This document shows positions 1 through 7,700 of a stretch of 64,000 bases of DNA, in pieces; the first letter of the stretch is position 1; every line of letters begins with the position of its first letter. The position numbers were made by a program, and so were the translations under genes. This DNA is from a virus. Location: positions 17,731 to 81,730 of IMG/VR virus record IMGVR_UViG_3300027971_000043. The stretch is one strand, 5' to 3'. The notes below the pieces were generated by a model that saw only the letters and a list, made by a program, of their open reading frames with translations, was not told the origin of the DNA and made no database searches.

Positions 1-60
1 CAGAACGTGTACAAGGCGGGTGCAGACGAAGCCCTCCGATTGGCCGCTGTCCAAGGATGA
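1..60 (+). CDS. C-terminal end of a truncated gene
   Basis: The first 60 bases read as an open frame with no internal stop, ending in TGA at 58-60 (last residues RLAAVQG). The body of the gene lies upstream of the window. The ATG of the next gene overlaps this stop as ATGA, the arrangement seen throughout the plus-strand operon at the right of the window, which supports real coding. Function cannot be judged. Confidence 0.55.
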   Translation, partial: QNVYKAGADEALRLAAVQG

Positions 61-218
61 CAAAGAAACCACGTAAAGGATTATGTATGCTGGGAATGGT
101 ACTACTCTGTTTCCAGCTCGTAGGCTTTATGGTTGTGACCTGGTCGGTCTACTTAATGTACGTTGGTGCATACCATAGAACTTGCGAAATGATAGAGAAG
201 AAACTACTTGGGCGCTAA
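57..218 (+). CDS. Small single-span membrane protein
   Basis: A 53-residue protein starting at the ATG that overlaps the preceding stop (ATGA). A basic N-terminus (TKKPRKG) is followed by a long hydrophobic stretch, residues 9-37 (around MLGMVLLCFQLVGFMVV), then a short charged tail, so a single membrane helix with the N-terminus inside is likely. No family is recognised. The overlap suggests translational coupling to the upstream gene. Confidence 0.6.
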   Translation: MTKKPRKGLCMLGMVLLCFQLVGFMVVTWSVYLMYVGAYHRTCEMIEKKLLGR

Positions 219-219
219 A

Positions 220-411
220 TTAAAAATGCTCGCCTAACCACGTTTCAAAGTCATCCAATTTATTCCCGAGTTCCTCGGGGGTTATGATACCAAGAGAACA
301 AGCCCGCGCAAATTGCAGAATATCGGTGACTTGTTCTGGAAGTATCGCAAACTCCGGGGACTCGGGAATATTTTTTAACACAGTTTCATCCTTCTTCCGA
401 TAAGTATACAC
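220..411 (-). CDS. Hypothetical small acidic protein
   Basis: A 63-residue frame with a GTG start (GTG TAT ACT). The C-terminal half (ITPEELGNKLDDFETWLGEHF) looks like an amphipathic helical protein of ordinary composition, and it fills the space between two plus-strand genes. It is convergent with the gene ending at 218 and divergent from the one starting at 537. No family recognised; start uncertain. Confidence 0.5.
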   Translation of the reverse strand: MYTYRKKDETVLKNIPESPEFAILPEQVTDILQFARACSLGIITPEELGNKLDDFETWLGEHF

Positions 412-471
412 AAAGTTTTAATAATTGAAAGCGTAACAAGGCACGTAAGCCAAATAATATCACGCTTTGTG
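409..471. repeat. Paired inverted repeats in divergent gap
   Basis: AAAGCGT (428-434) is matched by ACGCTTT (462-468), and CACAAAG (409-415) by CTTTGTG (465-471). The right arm ACGCTTTGTG therefore contains the complement of both left half-sites. They lie between the divergent genes at 411 and 537 and could be a regulator site or an RNA fold; the function is inferred from position only. Confidence 0.35.
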
Positions 472-502
472 TTCCTCATTTCCCCATTTTGTCCCAGCCA
501 TA

Positions 503-530
503 TTGACTTGGCAACCCCATTAGTCAGCAT
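503..530 (+). promoter_or_regulatory. Promoter-like site TTGACT-N16-CAGCAT
   Basis: TTGACT at 503-508, a 16-base spacer, then CAGCAT at 525-530. The GTG start of the next gene lies 6 bases later (537) with no Shine-Dalgarno, so a transcript from here would be leaderless. Member of the promoter family described in the findings. Confidence 0.5.
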
Positions 531-536
531 TGAATT

Positions 537-791
537 GTGCCTAAGAAGCTCGCAGAAGCAAAGTTCGGCGAACTATCCGAACAGTTCCTCCGTGTATTAC
601 TCGCCGCAGCTGCGGTCGATGGTAAATCGGAAGAGTTGGTTATTACCCGCAAGGCTTTCCATGATCTGCACGAGAAGTTAAAGGAAGGTTATAATCCAGA
701 GATTGATGTTTGGTATGAGGACAATGAGCTTCACGTAGCCTTAGCCTGGAGCGAAGTTCCTATTGTTGGGTTCAGAAAAATCCGTGGCTAA
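537..791 (+). CDS. Hypothetical 84-residue protein, GTG start
   Basis: A stop (TGA 531-533) lies just upstream in frame, so GTG at 537 is the first possible start. The protein is helix-prone at the N-terminus (LSEQFLRVLLAAAAVDG) with an acidic middle (YNPEIDVWYEDNELHVALAW) that looks like beta strands. No family recognised. A promoter-like site ends 6 bases before the start and there is no Shine-Dalgarno, which suggests leaderless translation. Confidence 0.6.
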   Translation: MPKKLAEAKFGELSEQFLRVLLAAAAVDGKSEELVITRKAFHDLHEKLKEGYNPEIDVWYEDNELHVALAWSEVPIVGFRKIRG

Positions 792-894
792 AAATAAAAA
801 GAAAAAGCTTAAGAGCTTAATCGATCACTCGCATCGACCACGCCAAGGCTTGCTCGATAAGGTTGCCAAGCTGGCGTTGTACCACAAGAACTAA
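784..894 (+). CDS. Very small lysine-rich protein
   Basis: A 36-residue frame from GTG at 784, overlapping the previous gene by 8 bases and ending 4 bases into the converging structural gene. It starts MAKNKKKKLKSLIDH and is strongly basic. The tight overlap on one side and convergence on the other support it, but it is short and could be chance. Confidence 0.4.
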   Translation: MAKNKKKKLKSLIDHSHRPRQGLLDKVAKLALYHKN

Positions 895-2225
895 CGGCTT
901 ATTTCTTCCCAATCAACGGAAGTGAATAAATCAGCATTGGGATTGTTTGCTGCGCAAACAACTGAAAACTCAAAGGCTGTTCCTAAGATACCATTTCGTT
1001 CTAACTGATTGGCGAAGAGGGCTTCTTTTAGAATATCGATACCTCCACCAGTTTGCTGGGTGGTGCTGAAATAACCAGACGCCATAATTCTTCCCGCTGT
1101 CGTGAGTGTTGTTGCTGTAAGGTTGTATTCTACCGCGCTGTCGGCGCCAGCGCTCACCCACGTTCCCCCTGAAGATATACTTGCGTTCCTAACCTGCCAG
1201 TTAAAGGTGTCTCCTGTGGTTTTTCCAAGCAAAGAGAGAGCTGTTATGATAACTACGGCATCCGTTCGGTCTACAGGAGGAGTGCTAGCGGAAGACTTCA
1301 ATCTGAGTGTGACGACTGGATAAAAGGTTCCAGCTGTGGTTAGTCTAAAGGGGCTTGTGACCGCAGTCCCGACAGCGTGTTGGGCTCCTCTCAATTCATA
1401 TCCGCCTTCGGATAAAACCGTAGAGCAAACTTGTTTGAGGGTGCTGGAGCTAGAAGTAACCCCTGTGTTTTTAATTTCGTACCGAAGTGGGAGACTTGCC
1501 GTTGTTATATAAGTTGACGTAATTAAATTGGCATGATGAAACGAATGACAAAGAATAAACTGACCGTTAATTATAAATCCTAGACGAACAGTTCCAAGAC
1601 CTAACCATTCGATGTCCATCCAGAAAATCTGGGCTTTTGTAATATCAAGAGTTATACCAGAAGGGCCAGTCCCATCAAGCTTGTCCCCATTCCAATCAGC
1701 TTGAGCTACTGGGATTTCTGTAACGATTCCAGTTACCAAAGACCGTTCAACTAGACTCAACGCGTTACCATAAAGCTCAACATATAAGCCGTTATCATCG
1801 CCATAATAGCCAACCCTCTGGCGAAGATTTGTTTTAGTTGGACTCATAACAAATGTATTCATGACCAATAAAGATTTTCCAGGTTGGTAAGAAAATACTT
1901 TTGTTGTCTCTCGAATTATCTCGTCATTATTTGCTGTACCAATTGTTAAATCCATGAGACCCTGGCTCGCGTTGAAAGTAGCTGAAGCGGTGCCAGAAGT
2001 ATAAGTCGACCACAGCCCATTGTCCCGATAGCGATGGCTGGAATCAAAAAGGGTGAAGGGTTCGGAGACCCTTAAACGACCGAAGGAATCGGTGGGGAAC
2101 GACCCAATAATACCGCCAGATCCACCACTCGAAAGGTTATCAAGGCTACTGGAGATCTTCTGGAGACTGCGAACTTCCGTGTCTGACCAGAGAGGTGTGT
2201 TATTCTCTGGAAAATATTCAGGCAT
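891..2225 (-). CDS. Virion structural protein, likely fibre or appendage
   Basis: A 444-residue protein at the downstream end of the virion block. Residues about 40-70 carry the motif SFGRLRVSEPFTLFDSSHRY, a block I recall from other environmental phage structural proteins; the rest is Ser/Thr/Gly-rich and beta-strand-like, consistent with a surface protein. It lacks signal peptide and membrane segments. It could be a head or tail fibre; the exact position in the particle cannot be told. Follows the 258-residue protein with a 14-base gap. Confidence 0.7.
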   Translation of the reverse strand: MPEYFPENNTPLWSDTEVRSLQKISSSLDNLSSGGSGGIIGSFPTDSFGRLRVSEPFTLFDSSHRYRDNGLWSTYTSGTASATFNASQGLMDLTIGTANNDEIIRETTKVFSYQPGKSLLVMNTFVMSPTKTNLRQRVGYYGDDNGLYVELYGNALSLVERSLVTGIVTEIPVAQADWNGDKLDGTGPSGITLDITKAQIFWMDIEWLGLGTVRLGFIINGQFILCHSFHHANLITSTYITTASLPLRYEIKNTGVTSSSSTLKQVCSTVLSEGGYELRGAQHAVGTAVTSPFRLTTAGTFYPVVTLRLKSSASTPPVDRTDAVVIITALSLLGKTTGDTFNWQVRNASISSGGTWVSAGADSAVEYNLTATTLTTAGRIMASGYFSTTQQTGGGIDILKEALFANQLERNGILGTAFEFSVVCAANNPNADLFTSVDWEEISR

Positions 2226-2239
2226 ATTTTCCTATCCGA

Positions 2240-3016
2240 CTATTTGATTGTGGCGTATCTTCCGAGTCCCGTTTTTTGTAGAGTGGGAGCTTCAAATTTT
2301 GATCTATCATAAGTTAAAGTTACAGATTTAGTATCTCCTCCACCAACTCTCAACTGTTCCGCCGCATTTCTATCCTCAAGTCCACTTACTTTTTGAGCTA
2401 CTTTTGTTGGGTCTAATTTACTCTGCATCCACGAAGCGGGTAACAAAGAGCCAGTCCCGTATATACCTTTAAATGCGCCAGCTTTTTCTTGACCCGCTCC
2501 TGTACCACCAGCAATTACCTGTTGAGCTGCCGAGCCAGCTTCAATTACTCCAGTTTTTGTTTTAGCCATTTCCTGAGCTTTCTGAGCTTCGGCAAAAGCT
2601 TTATCATATGTTGACTCTTGAGCTTTCATTTTACCAAGCAAAGCAGATTCTTGTTCGACTGCCTTAGTGATGCCAGATACAGCGCTTGGGTCCCAAGATT
2701 TTAATGGCCCCTGCTTACCTTGTACGTAGGCTGTTCCAGGCGAAAGGTATTGCCCAAGTATTGCCTCTCCCGCTTGAGAGCCTCGCGCTAACTCTTGTGC
2801 TGATTCATAAGCACTTTTTGGTCGCGGCTTTCCGTAGTTAGGGTTAAAATATTTATTCCAGTTATATGGGTCGAGCATTTCCGGAGTTAGTTTAAAATTT
2901 CCTTCAGGAATAGTGCCATCAGTGTTATATACGCCTCCTATTTTACCGGGCCCTCGATACCGTTCGTCGAATCGACTGTACGAACTAAGATTAGCAAATT
3001 TCCCGAGAACTGGCAT
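2240..3016 (-). CDS. Putative virion protein, 258 residues
   Basis: Soluble protein with an aromatic N-terminus (SSYSRFDERYRGPGKIGG) and an Ala/Gln/Lys-rich helical middle (residues about 115-185), ending in a basic beta-like tail. Located between known structural genes and a cluster of tiny basic proteins, so a virion role is inferred. No family recognised. Its start is 2 bases from the stop of the 45-residue gene upstream. Confidence 0.6.
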   Translation of the reverse strand: MPVLGKFANLSSYSRFDERYRGPGKIGGVYNTDGTIPEGNFKLTPEMLDPYNWNKYFNPNYGKPRPKSAYESAQELARGSQAGEAILGQYLSPGTAYVQGKQGPLKSWDPSAVSGITKAVEQESALLGKMKAQESTYDKAFAEAQKAQEMAKTKTGVIEAGSAAQQVIAGGTGAGQEKAGAFKGIYGTGSLLPASWMQSKLDPTKVAQKVSGLEDRNAAEQLRVGGGDTKSVTLTYDRSKFEAPTLQKTGLGRYATIK

Positions 3017-3017
3017 A

Positions 3018-3155
3018 TTAATACTTCCCTAAACCTCGACCTTTGTTCCGGACTTTTGGCATGACGTAAGGCTTCTTATCTACTTTAAGAGATGGCGATT
3101 TGTCGGTCGGCATCTTCGCATTCTTTTGGTTCATGTTAAGAGAGTAATTTTTCAT
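3018..3155 (-). CDS. Tiny basic protein, 45 residues
   Basis: The frame begins MKNYSLNMNQKNAKMP and ends KVRNKGRGLGKY; it is lysine-rich, without cysteines. It exactly fills the space between its neighbours (1 base to the downstream start, 1 base to the upstream stop), which argues for a real gene. It belongs to a run of small basic proteins that occupies 3.0-4.2 kb. Function unknown; DNA or RNA binding in the virion is possible. Confidence 0.55.
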   Translation of the reverse strand: MKNYSLNMNQKNAKMPTDKSPSLKVDKKPYVMPKVRNKGRGLGKY

Positions 3156-3156
3156 A

Positions 3157-3312
3157 TTATTTGTTCTTGGATTTACCGGCTGCACTTAAAGCAATCGCAA
3201 TGATTTGCGCTCTTGGGCGCGGTGTTCCACCAGCTCCGCGGGCTTTTCCTTTTTTCTTATTATCAGCGTAAAGTTCGCTGATGTTGGCTGAGACATTTTT
3301 ACCTAATGGCAT
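3157..3312 (-). CDS. Small basic phage protein, MPLGK start
   Basis: The frame is open further upstream, but the start is placed at the ATG giving MPLGKNVSANISELY (51 residues), because two neighbours also start MPLGK and this leaves a normal 10-base gap to the upstream gene. The second half contains PRPRAQIIAIALSAAGK, a motif of a recurrent family of very small phage proteins. Function unknown. Confidence 0.65.
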   Translation of the reverse strand: MPLGKNVSANISELYADNKKKGKARGAGGTPRPRAQIIAIALSAAGKSKNK

Positions 3313-3322
3313 AACTTTTAGT

Positions 3323-3520
3323 TTACTTGGACTCCTCTCTATCGTCAACACCATCCTCATTAACATCTTTGAAGGCACCGGGATCGCGGGTAAAAATTTT
3401 CTTAGCCAGCATATAGCGTTCTTCAGCAGACATTTCTGTCCACATTTCTGTCTTACCTCTTGGCTTCCAAAGGATTAGAGCAACAACAATAAAGACAAAA
3501 AATAAAACGGGCCAGAACAT
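3323..3520 (-). CDS. Membrane protein with EF-hand-like loop
   Basis: A 65-residue protein. Residues 1-19 (MFWPVLFFVFIVVALILWK) form one membrane helix. The C-terminus has DVNEDGVDDREE, which matches the calcium loop spacing D-x-N-x-D-G-x-x-D-x-x-E of EF-hand and dockerin sites. It overlaps the upstream gene by one base. A membrane-anchored calcium-binding protein is inferred; the partner is unknown. Confidence 0.6.
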   Translation of the reverse strand: MFWPVLFFVFIVVALILWKPRGKTEMWTEMSAEERYMLAKKIFTRDPGAFKDVNEDGVDDREESK

Positions 3521-3750
3521 TATTTACCTAACCCTGTTTTTTTCTTCCAGCTTATCCGTTCTGAACTCGTCTTTTTTCTGGCGGCTGAGTTACACATTGA
3601 CTTGGTGGGGCGACAAGCTGGATAACTACCACCACTGTCAGCCGACTTCCGGCCACATGGACCGCCTGTCTTACAGTTAATCCACCCTTTCCCTTTGTTC
3701 CTGGAAAACCAACCATGCAGGCCCTTCTTCTTTTCGAGCTCGAAGCCCAT
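3520..3750 (-). CDS. Small cysteine-rich basic protein
   Basis: A 76-residue protein with the pattern GWINC-x5-PCGRK, a YPACRPT turn and a further cysteine (SMCNS), then a Lys-rich tail. I recall this GW-x-x-C / PCGR / CRPT arrangement from short proteins of environmental phages and large DNA viruses; the biochemical role is unknown. The four cysteines could bind zinc. Overlaps both neighbours by one base. Confidence 0.65.
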   Translation of the reverse strand: MGFELEKKKGLHGWFSRNKGKGWINCKTGGPCGRKSADSGGSYPACRPTKSMCNSAARKKTSSERISWKKKTGLGK

Positions 3751-3899
3751 TATTTCTTCCCCTTGTTACCCCAGTTTGCTGCTCCAACTTTGCGACATCG
3801 AACAAGTGCACCACTGGCATAAGCGGATGGCCACACTTTGTAGCGAGCCTTTACCTTTTGAGTGCAAGCGTCGTTAGCTTTCTTTTTACCTAAAGGCAT
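3750..3899 (-). CDS. Small conserved basic protein, MPLGKKKAND type
   Basis: The frame extends to 4007 without a stop, but the start is placed at the ATG giving MPLGKKKANDACTQKVKARY (49 residues), which makes neighbouring genes abut. The core KVKARYKVWPSAYASGALVRC is a pattern I recall from small proteins in many environmental phages and some giant viruses. It has two cysteines and is very basic. Function unknown; nucleic-acid or virion association is inferred. Confidence 0.7.
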   Translation of the reverse strand: MPLGKKKANDACTQKVKARYKVWPSAYASGALVRCRKVGAANWGNKGKK

Positions 3900-3900
3900 A

Positions 3901-4167
3901 TTAACAACTCCAAAGAACTTTTCGGGCCCAATAATTAGCTGACAGTTTCCCATCACCCCCTTTAATCCCACCACTCCTAGCACAATAACTCTTTCGCCTT
4001 TTGGCACTATGATGCTGAGTAAAATCTTTCATTGAGCTATCTCCAAAATGAATAATTCTTTCTTGCCCGCCAGAGCAAGCTTTGACAACTTTCTTCTTGC
4101 CCGGCCTCCACGACTTGCGCGGTTTGTTGCAGGGCATGTCGGCTTTGCTGGGCTTCCCTAGAGGCAT
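3901..4167 (-). CDS. Conserved basic protein with SYCARSGGIKG motif
   Basis: An 88-residue protein starting MPLGKPSKADMPCNK. It carries KACSGGQERIIHFGDSSM, then HHSAKRRKSYCARSGGIKGG and ANYWARKVLW, a block I recall from a family of unknown function shared by phages and giant viruses. The start overlaps the stop of the glucosaminidase gene by one base. Probably a virion or DNA-associated protein, but this is inference. Confidence 0.7.
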   Translation of the reverse strand: MPLGKPSKADMPCNKPRKSWRPGKKKVVKACSGGQERIIHFGDSSMKDFTQHHSAKRRKSYCARSGGIKGGDGKLSANYWARKVLWSC

Positions 4168-4715
4168 TATCGCTCCTGTGTTTGACCAATCCTCGAATCA
4201 ATGACGTCTGAATCTAGGATCGGTACTTTCTTGAGGATCATATCCATGTCCTTTGAAATCCTTTGGAGATTGGTGGTGTAGGGCTGAAGGCCACCAGTAA
4301 AGTATCCTCCCTGCTTTAAGCCCGTTGCATATCCCGCTACGTTGGTCGCAGACAAAGCCCCGCTATATCGAGGCATCTTAAGTTTCCTAGTCCAGTCCTC
4401 AAAGAACTGGTTGGGGCTTTCATAAGTCTTGAAAGGTTCGATGGCGGGTGCGTTGTTTTCTCCTTCAGTTGTGGCCATCTTTACCTGAGCTTCTCCAGCC
4501 TTGGCTTTGACTCCGCCTAGATTACCATATTTTTTAGCCAGCTCGGACTCACCGTATCCTGACTCCAAAGCTGTCTGCGCCAAGACCCACGACGGATCGA
4601 TGCCCAAATCTGCTGCCGCCTTCATCGCCGGAGAAAACATCTTCTTAACGTACGCAATTTTCTTTTCGGCCTGCGGGCCTAGTTGCTGTCTCCAATCTTG
4701 GGTTTCGTCTGCCAT
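4167..4715 (-). CDS. Glucosaminidase-like peptidoglycan hydrolase
   Basis: A 182-residue protein matching the FlgJ/LytG glucosaminidase fold: SPAMKAAADLGIDPSWVLAQ, then ALESGYGESELAKKYGNLGG with the catalytic glutamate of the ALESGYG motif (about residue 52), an F-x-x-Y-x-S segment and a C-terminal Y-x-x-x-L-Q-R-I helix. It should cleave the glycan backbone of peptidoglycan. There is no signal peptide. It lies 13 bases after the giant protein in the virion block, away from the lysis cassette, so a virion-associated lysin acting during DNA entry is more likely than a lysis enzyme. Confidence 0.85.
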   Translation of the reverse strand: MADETQDWRQQLGPQAEKKIAYVKKMFSPAMKAAADLGIDPSWVLAQTALESGYGESELAKKYGNLGGVKAKAGEAQVKMATTEGENNAPAIEPFKTYESPNQFFEDWTRKLKMPRYSGALSATNVAGYATGLKQGGYFTGGLQPYTTNLQRISKDMDMILKKVPILDSDVIDSRIGQTQER

Positions 4716-4728
4716 GGGGTTATTCTAA

Positions 4729-7700
4729 TTACTTTCTTTCTGGAAACAAGATACCCTCTTGATTTTTTTCAAGTAGAACATTTTGTAGGATAGGATTTTT
4801 TATCGTCTTGTTGACTTGCTGCATAAAGGTGATGAATTGGGGTCTACTCATTTTCTCCAGTTGAGGAATAAATGGAGCTAGGAAGTTCTCTATTACAGGC
4901 CCAGCACGTTGCATCCATTCGTACTTTTCGTCATTTGTTAACTCTCGGCTGATTTGGAAAAAGTCATCTGGTGTTAGAGTAACTCCATTGGCAGCGGCAT
5001 CTTTAATCAAATCCATCATGGCATAATTTTTTAACGGACCTGGATCCCAATCTAATGCATATCGGTTAGCTGCAAACAATGAGATTAATTTATCATGTAT
5101 TGCCTGTTGGCTACGCTCTCCGTTGTTATAAGCCATACCGTCCACTCCGACTGTAGTGAGACGCCGTAGAAATGGTACAGTATTTGACATTTGTGTCCTT
5201 ATATTCCCCCCTAAGAAATCAAGATCTGGTCTCCCAATTTTTGACGCAAAAGGTATTGAGGACATAAATACAGAAAGAAGATTTTCCTGATAGGGTCTTG
5301 CGCTGGGTGAACCCGTTAAGCCATTATAAGCCTGTTCAATATCTCTTGCCGTTGCATAACCGGGTATAAAGCTGGCAGTTATATTTCCCGCCAACTTTAC
5401 TGTTTTATCTATTATCATTTTTGGGTCTGTTCTTTGTGGGCCAGGCGAGGTTAGAGCCATGATTGACCTCAAACCACTTAAGAATCCTACGTCCAACATC
5501 GCCAAAGTTGTGACCATCCCAGCCGCTAGCGTACCCTCCAAAGCAGCTTCTACTTTCGATCTCTTGGAATATCTAACACTTTCAACATAAGAGGCAATAA
5601 GAGTAAGAACAGCTTGTATGCCTTGAGGGAAGAATTCAAAAGAAACAAATCTAGGTTTACCGCTTTTAAATGTGCCCAGCTGAATAGACTTTAACTTTCC
5701 TCCCGCCGCAAGAAATGCTTCTCTTTGTGTTGGATCTGCCGGTCCGTTTAAGTGGATGTTATTTTCTGGGTCATCTTCTCCCGACATCGCAGGTAAAAAT
5801 CTTAATCCAATAAGAAAAATTCCCATAAGACCAGTAAACATTTTACCCAACAATAAGTCATGTTCAATTGTTCCGGGAGTAGGGGGAGGCACAAAATATT
5901 TACTATCTTTTAATTTTCCGGCTGATCCTCTAATAAAACGAATCTGAGAAATGATGGGTAAAAACTTTAGCCCCTCATTTGCCAAGGCTGATCCTGTCCT
6001 CAAAAACTTAAGTAGAACTTTAAGTGCTTTAGCTTTTTCCCCAAGATCGTTTACAGTTCCAGCTAAAAGACCAATATAACCTTCAAAATTATTTGTAAAA
6101 GAAGTTTGGGCTGCCAACGTTTGAGCTCTTTTTGTGATTTCTTTTACGGCATCTTCGTCCGGTCTATTCTGAGCTATAATCTCTTCTACCCGTAAAGTCT
6201 GCTCAGTCGGAGTAAGACTAAACTCTTTTGCCTCTGCTGCGGCTTTTGCTTCTGCCCGGGATCTAGCTTCCGGAGACATGTTCAATAATCTGGCAACCTC
6301 GGCTTCAATCTCTTCCTGTGTCGTTAGTCCCTGGTCTATGGCTACATTAGTTGCCTCTAAGACCTCGGCCATTTTTTTAGTCGATACTTTTATCAAAGCA
6401 TCTCCAGCTTGCATAGCTCTTCCAAACCAAATGTAAGGACCTAGTAGACCGTATTTTTTACTAATAGCCTTGGGGTCGAGAGGTAGTGTGTACTCTTTTC
6501 CAAATGCTTTTATTGGGAGTTCTGGCCTAATAGAACTTTGTCCCTTTCTATAGGCTTCGGCTTGGTTTACGATCGCTTCAAAAGTATTAATGCCGCCATA
6601 CTCCTGATTCAACACGTCGGAAATATCGGAATAATTACCGCTTAACATTGTATTTAAAGCTGCTGCGTATGCTTTTCCTTTTGGAGAAAAGATTGCTTGA
6701 TTAAGAGAAGGAAGAGCTGAAAGATAAGCTTTGCCTAATGCTTTTTCTTGTTCTTTGTTGAGCGCAGCTCCAATGGCATACTTTACTCCTCCAGCCGCGG
6801 TTAACAGAAAAGCGTTAAGTTCGGCGTTTAATAACGATCCGAACGCGTTGATACCAACAGTTCCAACTGAACTTAGTAGACCTGCGGTTTGATAATTAAT
6901 TAACAAATCAGACCAAACAACGGGAGCAACAAACTTAATGTATTGATACATTTCATTGATTGCTTTTTGTCTTATCATTCCTTTTGGCAATACACTCAGG
7001 GCTTCAATTTTTTTATTAAGTTCTTTGCGTTGTTCCTGAGTCATCTCGGGAAGTCCGAGTTGCGAATGCATCTGAACAAAAACGTCATCATCAGAAAGGA
7101 CTCCAAGATTTGCAGACTCAATAAGCTTGTCTAAAGCAGATCGTATCTTTCGAGTTTTGCGCTCTTTCTTCTTTTCAAAATTTTCTTTGATTCGTTTTAA
7201 GGCGTCTTTTCTCTCGCTAGCAATAAGTTCAGTCATCCCTTCGCGAAGGAAGTCGAGAACTTCTTTCTTTTGAGCTTCATCAAGATTAGTATTCTCGGTT
7301 AGCAAAGCCCCCATTTTATTTTCAAAGTCCATGATATCGCCACGGCTGGCTCGGATAAGACTACGTAGATTTGTCTTAGGTCCCCCAATAGACTCCAAAG
7401 CCCTAACGGTTTGCTTGAGGCTAGACACAGCAAAGGGTCTTCCAAACGCTTCTTCAATAAACGGTTCGAGCCCGATTAACTCTTGCTCATTGTAGTTGTT
7501 TCGAAGCGATTCCCGAACGTTGTTGATAAACTCTTTAACTTCTGGATACTGTGCAATCCGATCTTTAAGAACTTCGGCTTCGGTAGGTTTAGGTAGAGGT
7601 TCAAATACAGGTTGTAGCCCACCCATTTCTTTTGTGCGTTGGGCAATCAATCTTCGAGTCCGCATTGCAAACTCTTCAAGAGCATCCTTAACTTTTGGTT

